Part shown: positions 22,584 through 31,682 of the stretch, piece by piece
Layout of the letters: each line of letters opens with the position of its first letter
How positions within the stretch are numbered: position 1 is the stretch's first letter
Origin: Eutypella sp. D-1
Lineage: Eukaryota; Ascomycota; Sordariomycetes; Xylariales; Diatrypaceae
Reading direction: 5' to 3'
Assembly (NCBI GenBank): GCA_023313575.1
Contig: JAJTTP010000001.1
Coordinates: 5,952,001-6,016,000 of the forward strand
DNA length: 64,000 nucleotides
Notes under the pieces: generated by a model
What the model saw: the letters and a program-made list of their open reading frames with translations, nothing else
What the model was told of the DNA's origin: nothing
Database searches by the model: none
Translations under genes and position numbers: made by a program

Positions 22584-22660
22584 ATCCTTGGATTGTGACG
22601 GATCCAACTGATACCTTTGGATCCATGGATCATGACGGATCCATGTGTGGCTCTTCTTGT
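22570..22660. repeat. GGATCC-rich imperfect palindromic repeats
   Basis: Four GGATCC and further GGATCAT/GGATTGT variants within 90 bases, alternating in orientation. This forms part of the spacer between repeat copies A and B. Confidence 0.5.
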
Positions 22661-22765
22661 GGCTGGCTTGCACCTCTATTCTTCCGGTAGTACCGTTAAC
22701 GAATAGGGTTACCTGCCCCACTTGGCCTAGTCAGGCCATAACAGTCAGCCACATTCGAATCACGT

Positions 22766-22840
22766 AATAAAAAGGATAGCCAGGATAACTAGCTATCCTA
22801 ATGATCCAGGATAGCTAGGATAGCCAACTATCCCAATAAT
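22766..22840. repeat. GGATAGC/GCTATCC clustered inverted repeats
   Basis: Repeated GGATAGC(C/T)AGGATA and its complement within 75 bases, able to fold into hairpins; immediately before repeat copy B. Confidence 0.5.
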
Positions 22841-23080
22841 CCAATAATAACCATACATTCCAGTGTCAGGAATAAAAAACATAAAATAATATATAGCTAC
22901 GTTTATTACCTTTTTTTTAAATAGTTTTTAAACTTATTAACTTATAATATAACTTAATTACTTAAAGCACCTTTTTTTTTATTATTACCAGACGTGATTA
23001 CTTATTGCTTAAAACCCTAACACTTTTATTAACATAAACCCTTTGACTGGACTAATAGTTAGGAATAAACCAGCCGTTAT
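22841..23080 (+). repeat. 240-bp repeat, copy B (RIP-mutated)
   Basis: Direct repeat of copy C and inverted repeat of copy A. Differences from A are almost all C-to-T or G-to-A transitions. Ends in CAGCCGTTAT immediately before the inner inverted repeat. Confidence 0.75.
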
Positions 23081-25400
23081 AATATTGTTAGGATTATTAT
23101 CGATTTAACCGATCTTTCCTGGTCGTGTGGCGTATATGGCTTATTTTAATATGGCTATCTTTTTTTACTGTATTAGCCCCATTAGGCCCAATGGCCCGAC
23201 CGGTTATAACATGCGGTATTCCGATAAACGTTAAAAAAATACCTGGAATAATAATAAATTACTGTTATTAAAATTATTTAAAATAATTTATATAAATAAA
23301 TCGAATAACATAATAATAAATTATTAATAAAAAATAAATAGAAAAATTATAAATATTATAAAAACTATAAAAATAGTTAATATAAAAATTTTTTAAACGA
23401 TTATAACGGACTTATATATTCGATAAAATAAAATTAGTAATATAATAAATACGATAACAATATAATATATATGGAAAAATTAAAACAAAACGATATAAAC
23501 TTTATAAAAAATTATAACCATTATTAGTTAATAAATAACTATAAAAATTTATTATATTTAATTTTATTATTAAATTACTAATATTAAAAGATTTAATAAT
23601 ACGTAACGGTTATAATAACATATTTATAATTATTAACCGATTTATAAATTTTTTTATTTTATTTTATATAACGAAAATACCGACGTAAAATAAATAATAT
23701 ACATTTTTTTATAACATATTATAATAATATACAGCTTTATATTCGAAATTTTTTCCGAGAAAAAAACGATATTCGTATTAAAATTTTAACAAAATTTTAT
23801 AATAAAATTAAAACTAAACCTTAAACTTATAACAGCTTTTAAACCTTAAAAAAACGGATAAATAAAATAAATTAATTAAATATTAAAAATTTACTTTCGA
23901 TAATATATTAATTATAAACAAAATAATTAAATAAAATAATTATTTATCGTATAATTAACCTATAACATAGTTTATTATAAAAATATACGGATAATATTTA
24001 TTAACGCCAATTTCGGATTTACCCCGGACGTTTATTAAAACGTTTATAAAAAAGGATTAAATAATATTAAAGTTATAATAATATCGGAATAACTTAAATA
24101 ATTATATAAGAAAATAAAAGCAAAATTTAAACTTATATATTAATAAATAAGTAAATATTATAATTAAAAAAGGTTAAAAAGTTTAACCTTTTCGGAAAAA
24201 AACATAATTTATTTAATTATAAAAAATATTACGATAAAATAACTTAGTAAAAAACTTAATTATAAATATATCGGACCGTACTTAATTATTAAAAAAAATA
24301 TTAAAAAATAATTATAAATTGGACCTATTATTAAAAATTAGGATTTATTTAATTTTTTATATTTCTTTATTCGAAAACGTAACGAATATAAACGTTATAA
24401 AAGTAGGATAAAACAATATCGAAATAAAAATAAATAAATAAGAAATAAAGAAAATTTTAAATATATAAATAAAAAATGGACGAATAAAATATAAGGTTAA
24501 ATAAAAAAAATATAATAACTTCGAAAATATATAAAAACCCGTTAATTATTTAATAAACGTTTAATATCTTTTAAAAAATTTTTATTAATACCGACGGAAA
24601 CATTAATAAAAATAATATTTTAATTAAAATTACCCGATATATTTATCTTAAATTAATTAAGATCCGGAATAACCTTAAAATTTATTAACGTTTTAATAAA
24701 CCCCGTAAAATAAATATTTTTTATCCGACGTTTTTTTGTTTTTAATTTATTTAATTTTTTTAAATTATCGATATTATAAAAAACTGTTTTTATTATTTTT
24801 TATACCATATTTTCTTTTATTTTTAAATACGTTAAATACGCGTTTTTATACGCTTTTTAACCTTTATAACTTTTTTAAATTCCGTTTTTAATTTACGATA
24901 TTAAAAAAATACTTTAAAAAGCTGTTTAATAATAAGGTTAAAAACGTTATACCGAAATTAGTTTTTTTAAATATAAAAAAAGCAATAAAAAAAATCCGAT
25001 TCCGAAACTTTATATTTAAAGTAATAACGTTTATAATAAAAATAAAAAGCTATATCGGAAAAATTAACGGATAATATAATAGCTAAAAAAAAATCGCATT
25101 ACGTAATTTTTATAAAAAGTTTAATACGTTTAAATATACGATTAAATATAATAAAAAAGGAACGTAAAAAAAAATATTTATTAAAAAACATAAAAAAACG
25201 AAACAGGTTTTAAAAATAAAACTTTAAAAAAAGAGAAATCGTGTTATAACCGGTCGGGCCATTAAGTTTAATAAGGTTAATATAATAAGAAAAAATCCTT
25301 AATTTAAGTTTTAAAAAAAGAGATAGCCATATTAAAATAAGCTATATACGTTATACGATTAAAAAAAATCGGTTAAATCGATAATGATTTTAACGATATT
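23081..25400. mobile_element. inner RIP-mutated element with ~130-160 bp terminal inverted repeats
   Basis: The left end at 23081-23212 and the reverse complement of 25241-25400 share TATTGTTA/TATCGTTA, TTATCGATTTAACCGAT, CTTATTTTAATATGGCTATCT and ATGGCCCGACCGGTTATAAC. The body contains no open frame, being dense in TAA/TAG created by C-to-T changes. It is flanked by direct copies B and C of the 240-bp repeat, so it may have inserted within, or mobilised, an element bearing that repeat. Confidence 0.7.
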
Positions 25401-25430
25401 AAATTATTATATTTAAATATAATCTTAACG

Positions 25431-25672
25431 ATTTAATAATAACCATATATTTTAATATTAAAAATAAAAAATATAAATAATATATAATTACGTTTATTAC
25501 TTTTCTTTTAAATAGTTTTTAAGCTTACTAATTTATAATATAATTTGGTTATTTAAAGCATTTTTCTTTTTATTATTATTAAACGTGATTATTTATTATT
25601 TAAAACCCTTAGCATTTTTATTAATATAAACCTTTTAATTGGACTAATAGTTAGGAATAGACCAGCCGTTAT
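25431..25672 (+). repeat. 240-bp repeat, copy C (heavily RIP-mutated)
   Basis: Direct repeat of copy B, with landmarks AATAGTTAGGAATAGACC and ACGTGATTATTTATT. It carries more C-to-T changes than B over much of its length. Confidence 0.75.
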
Positions 25673-25694
25673 ATTATATATTTAATTATATTTA

Positions 25695-25814
25695 AAATAT
25701 AAATTTTAAAACCGTCTATTTTTGCGATTTGTCCTAGCGGTGTAAATTAAATATATAAAATATAAAACAAGTGGGCGTTAAGGGGTCTGGGCGTTGAGGG
25801 GGTCGTTTTCTTAT
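25695..25814 (-). repeat. outer terminal inverted repeat, right
   Basis: Reverse complement of the left repeat at 21918-22035. Shared landmarks include the GGGCGTTAAGGGGTCTGGGC core and AACCGTCTA/GCGGTTTTAAAATT near the inner edge. Confidence 0.75.
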
Positions 25815-25817
25815 GTG

Positions 25818-26639
25818 GCTGTCGGTCAATGTCATTTGTATGTATGCGCTGGACTGAAAATGCGATATTGGTGTACAACGAAAATGAATTAGGTTGCGGG
25901 CGGCCTATTTATGCCAACATCATATGCATTTAGGAGCAACGCGTCAGCCCGGTTCACGTAGTCGCTGCTTCGTCGTGTTTGTGGGTTGGTATTATGCTAA
26001 GTACAGCTATGTTCAGGCATTTTGATCTCTCCTCCTCTATCTTTCATTACACTCATTAGACCCATGGTGGTAGAGAGTAGTAGTATCCGGAAACGTGGAA
26101 TATGCAGAGGGAATCACGAATCCCTCATCAATTCGCTAGACAGGGAGTATACGCTGTCCAAGTTGTATTCAATAACGAGTCCCGTCTTTCCAGAACGTTT
26201 CTCGTGAACTAAATGGTCTAATTCTCAGTAAAGAGCTGATGAATCGCCACCTAGAGTATCGGAGTCATCTCGGGAACGACAAATTGGTAACGCACCTCTT
26301 CAGGTCCTGTCCCAAGTTTGCGCCTCAGCTCGCGATTGAATATCTTACCCAGCTATGATAGCCAAATGCCGCCAGTCCGTCATGAACGAAGTCTGCTTCA
26401 GAGGTGCTGCTAACTCTGGGACCGAGGGCGGGGGTTTAATACTCCATAAGAATGGAATCAGTCGACGCAAGCACCCTAGAAAATGGGCAGGTCATTAACC
26501 CGGCCGGTATCGCGGCGTGGACCGCGCCGCTACACTACATATACCTGCCTACCTAAGTAGCCACTACGAACAAGCATATCTCCCACACATCTGAGTCCGG
26601 CCATCGTCACTATGCCCATTGAGGGAATGAGCGTCCTGA
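25818..26639. other. intergenic, nothing recognised
   Basis: Base composition returns to normal immediately after the GTG duplication; no gene seen. Confidence 0.5.
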
Positions 26640-26860
26640 AACGTCCGGGCGGTGGCAAGGTCGAGAGCGAGGCCAATGTCAAGCAGGAGAAGGATGGGTT
26701 CAGAGATATTCGCGGCGCTGACGAGGCCAAGGCGGAGCTCTAAGAGACGGTCTGCTTTCTGCGTAAACCCGAGAAGTTCTCGAAGCTCGGAGGAAAGCTT
26801 CCCAAGGGTATTCGTCTTGTTGGTCCGCCTGGAACGGGAATGACTCTTCTGGATCTGAAG
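26640..26860 (+). pseudogene. relic of a Yme1/FtsH-type AAA+ metalloprotease (Walker A region)
   Basis: In one frame the plus strand reads FRDIRGADEAKAEL, stop, [36 protein letters not shown]. This is the diagnostic region leading into the AAA domain of mitochondrial i-AAA (Yme1) and bacterial FtsH proteases, where (D/H)GxDEAKxEL is followed by the Walker A GPPGTGKT. Two lesions are seen: an in-frame TAA at 26741-26743 and ATG (Met) at 26840-26842 in place of the essential Walker A Lys. Similarity stops right after the Walker A motif. No Walker B, SRH or HExxH is present nearby, so this is a short, dead fragment. Confidence 0.7.
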
Positions 26861-26999
26861 CCTAGTGGCCAGCCTGGACATTTGAGTAACTTGCAGATTG
26901 TATCCAGGCGAAGCGAGGTATTGATTGAAAAGGCGGGAATGCAGCTACTAAGAAGTTCAGTTATATCAAAGAGGTGAGAATCCATCACGATGTTACCAT

Positions 27000-27300
27000 C
27001 AAGCCCATCTAGTTCGCTGTCGGGTATACCGGGACGACGCAAGGCTAGTTGTGGGTAGCCTCTTGGTACGATATGAGCGTGCTGGATGATGACGGCCAGA
27101 ATTGGGATACCTTGTTTCTGGGTCTTCCATTTGGAATCGCTGGCAGGCTCGACGTTGGCGCCACGAAGGATGTGTTATTCTGAAGGTGATTAAGGGAGTC
27201 GTACCCCTGTTTTCTTGCATCCTTGGGCAATTTCGCCCGCGGCCGCTCAGCCAGAGCCAGCGAGTAGGTGAGCGACAAGGGACGTCCCTTGTATTGAGCC
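27000..27300 (-). pseudogene. possible decayed ankyrin-repeat fragment
   Basis: On the minus strand, pieces in different frames read like ankyrin-repeat text: ENRGTTPL in one frame, then GANVEPASDSKWKTQKQGIP and ILAVIIQHAH in another. The frames would need at least one indel to join, and there is no start codon. Identification rests on short motifs only. Confidence 0.25.
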
Positions 27301-27304
27301 TCAA

Positions 27305-28771
27305 CATCATACGTCCATCACTCAAGAATAAGGCATGTTACCCGTGGGGACCGCGATTCGTCATCTAACATGCACCAACACCTATTTGTTGCGGGGATAT
27401 TCTTAACTAAGGAAGGTCGAGATCGAGAGGTTATTTGACTACGCCGTCTTTCAGGTCAGATGGCCAACTCCGTTCGCCGCAAAAACACGCTATTGCTGGG
27501 AAGTGGAGAGACTCATATGTTGTGTTCTAACCTATCATCAAGGAGATTATGGCCGTGATTGCCGCTACTGCAGGAACCGTGAAATAAAAGATGACCTGCC
27601 AGGTACGGAGGTTTCCGGTGGCTGTCTATCTGTATCTCTCAAATGGATTTGCGGCGTCGAAATCGGAAGCAGGCGAATGCGATCAAACTAGCTCTCGGCT
27701 AGCCGGACAGGCAAGCATGCCGACGTGAGGTAGGCCGAGAGCCAAAATCTTCCGCCATCAATTCCTTCTACTACTCCTTTGACGATTCGGCCCCCAACAG
27801 AGAGGTGGCGAGTAGGTGCAGGTTTGGGGCCGTCGGTCGCCTTTCTTTTCATCGAAATGGTCTGGCCCACTACTTATATAATTATTCAGACCCCTAAACT
27901 GCGGCGCAGTTCTCCCAAGAGCTTACTCCTACATTCAGCTCTTCAGCCGTTGAGCCTCGTGCAAGTCATTGAGGAAGACAGCTGACCAGCGTGTGGGGTT
28001 TGGGGGAATTGGGGGTCGAGTTTAGTTTAGGAGGCAAGGGGCCGGATGAGTAAGTATAGAGCAAAATATGCAGATGTTAGACAATCTTATCTCGCCTATT
28101 CCGTGCAGACTGTACAGAATCTGGATCGAGAAGAAAAGCGATGCGCAGACCGGTACACTCAGTTACGTGTAGGTAGCATATCACTTACGTGCGTGGCATT
28201 ACTAATGTCCGCATCGTGGTGGCCGTGGCCATAAGCGGGAATGCAACACCATTGACTGTTAGTTACTGCGCAATGCGACAGCGCCTATTTTTAGAGAGAC
28301 AAGGAATGAAAGCACTATGGAGCAGATCGAACAACCAACATGTAGTCGCATTCTCGTGCATTCCTACGGCGCGATCCTGTTGAAAAAAGTCTCCGGGAAT
28401 ATATGGTCGTAGCCATGGCCGCCTACCGACCGGCTTGCGGCTTGCCGGCCCCATACTTTTGGGGTTTGAGACTTGCTCAAAAGGTTCAGCTGTTCTTCTA
28501 GTGAAACTGGCGCTATGTGGTATAAGTTAGAGAACCCGACTACGACGGTATAAGATAATTATCGGCACCTGATACGGGAGTAAGTAGCATTGGTTCGTGA
28601 TAGATAATCGGAGGGCTGATATGATCTACACGGAGCTTTTGAGGTTGTGTGAAGATCCCGATGAGTGGGGCCTTCAGGGGTCTAGGTGCCTGTTCTGTCG
28701 CCTGTCAAGCCCGTTCGACACGTGTGGAGGATTAGTTAGGGCAGGTCTTGGTCAATCGTCAGTTAGCGCTG
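27305..28771. other. intergenic, nothing recognised
   Basis: 1.5 kb with only short unrelated frames. Confidence 0.45.
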
Positions 28772-28945
28772 ATGCCGAGGATCTTCATCCTTTTTCCTCT
28801 TCTTGTTATTCTTCAGCAGCCAGCGGCGCAGCCTCGACCTGCAACAGGAAACAAGCACGATGGTGGGTTGCATCTTGCGACTTACAGCTACGATTTTGGG
28901 ATGCCAAATGCCCAAATTACCACTATTTGGTATCACTTGTATTGA
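28772..28945 (+). CDS. possible small secreted peptide (57 aa)
   Basis: ATG-initiated frame starting MPRIFILFPLLVILQQPAAQ, which looks like a signal peptide with cleavage after AAQ or thereabouts, followed by about 37 residues ending in a normal stop. It has no cysteine pairs, no family similarity I recognise and no intron signals. A random frame of this length is quite possible. Confidence 0.2.
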   Translation: MPRIFILFPLLVILQQPAAQPRPATGNKHDGGLHLATYSYDFGMPNAQITTIWYHLY

Positions 28946-29536
28946 GGGGGCCGTAGGCCTTGCAGGTCTACAAGCTACTACCTATGCAGCTGGTCCCCTA
29001 ATAGACGTTCGTTGCCACAAATGCGGACTGATGGTTGGTGGGCTGACTGGGTTGGCTGGATCGCCGCCTCCTCCATGGCTGCTGTTGGGGATCGGGTCTT
29101 GTGCTACAGATCCTGCGCCACCCATACTTGATAATAATAACGAAATACGAAAGTTCCAGTGGCCTTCACGACCACATCCCATTCCAAACATCTAAAATCC
29201 GCCGGGCTAGGAAGACCTGACCAGGTGCTTGATCTTGTCTGCCTAGCGCCTTTTTTGCATCTGGTTCCGGTTTCCTGGAGGTTGCAGTCTGCCGGACATA
29301 TTATGGGAATTACGTTGCGTTGCGCTTACTATTACATCGATGGTATGGGTCACCAGAATGCCAGGAATGCACACGCACGCACGCACACATGCACACATCT
29401 TCCTCTCTTCCTCTCTCCGTACTTTGCTCTACAACCCCCCTTCCCGAAAAAGGTTTCCCCCATTACTGTTTGGTATCCGGAAGATGCCCGTCTCGTCCGC
29501 ACCGTCTTTCGCATCCGGTGCTAGAAGAACAGGGCC
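28946..29536. other. intergenic; promoter of the PAN-like gene
   Basis: No gene seen. A short CA-rich tract (CACGCACGCACGCACACATGCACACA) at about 29371-29396 lies in the presumed promoter or leader of the next gene. Confidence 0.45.
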
Positions 29537-30511
29537 ATGTCCACAAGACAGATATCCAGACTTCCACAGCCACGCCTAGAAGTTGTCGTACCCACGCCGG
29601 CGCCGAGGCCGCCTCCGAAGATCTTCGTCCGCGGCCCGCCGCGTCCTGCCGGTCTGAGCTGGGACGCGAGCATCCCCAACGTCTCACAACGACAGGCGCA
29701 AAGTCCGCTACTACAACGACATCTTCAACTACATCATCACTATGAACCACCGCTCCCGCCTCTCACGAGCGCATGGTCGGAGTCCCCGACCTCGGATCGC
29801 GGTGGCGAGTTGCTCTTCCCCAGCACCCGGGGATCGCCCTGGCCGCTGCTCAGTAGCACGCGAGACGGCTCCACGCCCTACAGCCAGCGCACTGCCGGCC
29901 GCCGCTCCGAGAAGCGCGCGTTTGAGGTCCTAGCTCGGAAGAGGTTCTGGCTAGTCTGTGGTCCACTTTTCGTACTGCTGGTCCTCGGCCTTGCTGTCGG
30001 ACTGGGTCTGGGGTTAGCCATTTTGAAGGGGGATGGCAGGAACGGTCATGGAGCGAATGGGGACGCGGAAGGCGACGGCAGTGGGCATGGATATGAGGAC
30101 GCAACCTCGACCGCGACTCCAGCCGCGCCGACGCCGACGCCGTCTCCGCTGGTACTGGCACCACGGCCCATCGAATGTCCGGCGGCGAACGGGACGGCAT
30201 ATCAGGTCCCCAGCAGCGAGCCGGGAAGCGGAGTCTTCATGGTGCTGTGCGACGTCACGTACAACGAAGACGACGCCATCACCGCTACGGCGGGCACCAG
30301 GACGATCGATATCAGGTTCGAGGACACGGAGTCGATCGAGGAGTGCATCGACGCGTGCGCTACAAGTGATGACTGCGTCGGCGCTGACTGGGGGAAACGC
30401 GACGGCAAGTTCACGTGCTGGATGAAGGGGTCGCTTGGCCCGCCTGCGCACGAGCCCGGTTGGCTCTCTGTGGTTAAGAAGGAGGGTCGGGACGTGGAAA
30501 AAGAGACATAG
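29537..30511 (+). CDS. single-pass membrane protein with PAN/Apple-like extracellular domain (324 aa)
   Basis: Single-exon gene starting at ATG 29537 in a GGCC-ATG-T context. Residues 1-135 are Pro/Ser/Arg-rich and probably cytoplasmic; KRAFEVLARKRFW leads into a long hydrophobic segment (about 137-161, PLFVLLVLGLAVGLGLGLAI). After it come a Gly/Asp/Thr/Pro linker and a Cys-containing domain from about 215 with C-P-A-A-N-G-T, VLCDV, ECIDACATSDDC and FTCWMKG, the cysteine order expected for a PAN/Apple module. Such fungal type II proteins are usually uncharacterised; carbohydrate or protein binding at the cell surface is inference. Coding GC is high compared with its surroundings. Confidence 0.75.
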   Translation: MSTRQISRLPQPRLEVVVPTPAPRPPPKIFVRGPPRPAGLSWDASIPNVSQRQAQSPLLQRHLQLHHHYEPPLPPLTSAWSESPTSDRGGELLFPSTRGSPWPLLSSTRDGSTPYSQRTAGRRSEKRAFEVLARKRFWLVCGPLFVLLVLGLAVGLGLGLAILKGDGRNGHGANGDAEGDGSGHGYEDATSTATPAAPTPTPSPLVLAPRPIECPAANGTAYQVPSSEPGSGVFMVLCDVTYNEDDAITATAGTRTIDIRFEDTESIEECIDACATSDDCVGADWGKRDGKFTCWMKGSLGPPAHEPGWLSVVKKEGRDVEKET

Positions 30512-31117
30512 ACTGATCTGATCTGATCTTTTGGTCGTTTTTTACTTTAATGTAATAATCCCATTGTATATAGACATCATTAACGAGCAATCTGTATACA
30601 CATATCACTTATATGGGCCATATGGCAGGCAGACACCCTCTTTCTAAACTGGGGGAATGGTTAGGTATAACTAACTAACTGCCAAGAGATGTTTCTTTCT
30701 GATGGGAAGACGGAAGACCAAGACCGCTAATCACCCGCCTTAAAGACAACAACTGACTGCTAAAGGCGGAGACTAGGCCCTGCCTAGTTCAAGTACCACG
30801 TGCAACCCGGAGATACGGATTGCAAGAGCCGGAGATAAGACGATGATGTGCATGCTGGAAGACAGCCAAGGCCCATCAGTTATTACCACTATGTACTAGT
30901 TACCAGCTGGCTGCCGTTTGGCCAATCGCATTACCAAGAATTACATTTCGTAGTGTCAAGCCAATTCTTCGCAAAAAAGAGGCTTAATAAGAGGTAAATT
31001 TCACGCTCTTATCATCATCATCATCGACCTTCCCCGGACACAAATTATACACGACGTCGAACGCCCCCAACACGCCACGACATCGCGATCCCGTCCGTAC
31101 CTTTGATATGATCCAAG
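30512..31117. other. intergenic, nothing recognised
   Basis: 3' end of the PAN-like gene and COX23 promoter. A short TCATCATCA tract occurs just upstream of COX23 (31012-31024). Confidence 0.45.
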
Positions 31118-31682
31118 ATGTCGAACCAGGCCGACGATGACAACAGCGGCCCTTGGAGTAAGGAGGTTAAGCAGAAGTTCGAGAAGTAAGTTCTTGTTGC
31201 TCTTCTGCTCTGTTTGCCTACTCACTCACTACTGCCAATACCACCACCACCACTGCCACCACCACATTATCCCAAGCGCTAGCTACTTGATGTTTTTATT
31301 GATCGCTAACCAAAGCGCGCGTATACAGCAAATCCAAGAGCGAATATTACGACCCTTGCCAGGAGGCTGCCGCGAGGAGTATCCGATGTATGAATAGGAA
31401 CGGTGGCGAGAGGGCGATGTGCACGGATTACTTCGAGTGAGTTTTATTTAGCCCCTTACTACCGCGCAAGGTCGAAGATCGCGTGAGAGAGCAGGACGGG
31501 CTGGGCTGACGGATAATTATATAGGGCTTATCGCGAATGCAAGAAGGAATGGGTATGTCGAGCTCCGTCCCCCGCACACGATCGGTACTAACCAACGACC
31601 TCCCCCCCCCCCCCACCTTTAGACGAAGAAGCGCAAAGAGGAGAGGAAGAAGAGTGGTGGATCGTGGTTTAGTTTGGGGTGA
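31118..31682 (+). CDS. COX23: cytochrome c oxidase assembly factor Cox23 (87 aa, 4 exons)
   Basis: Twin CX9C protein of the mitochondrial intermembrane space that assists copper delivery and assembly of cytochrome c oxidase. Exons 31118-31185, 31329-31436, 31525-31552, 31623-31682; all phases agree. The product is 87 aa, in the usual size range. Helices carry C33-x9-C43 ([13 protein letters not shown]) and C54-x9-C64 (MCTDYFEAYREC), the oxidised coiled-coil-helix pair imported by Mia40. The N-terminus is acidic with no presequence, and the C-terminus is Lys-rich. Introns are large relative to the coding sequence; intron 3 contains a long C tract (about 31604-31617) directly before the acceptor region. 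Confidence 0.92.

Larger units (their letters stand above)
21918..25814. mobile_element. RIP-mutated nested transposable element block with terminal inverted repeats
   Basis: The block is bounded by inverted repeats at 21918-21963 and 25769-25814, sharing ATAAGA, AACGACCCCC and the core AACGCCCAGACCCCTTAACG; weaker similarity continues inward to about 120 bp on each side. The ends are flanked by the same triplet GTG (21915-21917 and 25815-25817), a candidate 3-bp target duplication. Between them most sequence is extremely AT-rich yet keeps CG dinucleotides: in 24001-24120 I count one CA, no TG and six CG. That is the footprint of CpA-to-TpA mutation by RIP. No transposase frame survives. Other repeats lie inside (see separate entries), so at least two elements are nested. 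Superfamily not assignable; a 3-bp duplication would fit PIF/Harbinger or CACTA types. Confidence 0.85.

Noticed and set aside
22841..25672. LTR retrotransposon bounded by repeats B and C as LTRs
   Set aside because: Possible, but the interior begins and ends with long inverted repeats, no PBS, PPT or pol remnants are readable, and the repeat homology extends beyond any TG...CA boundary. Left as repeats only.
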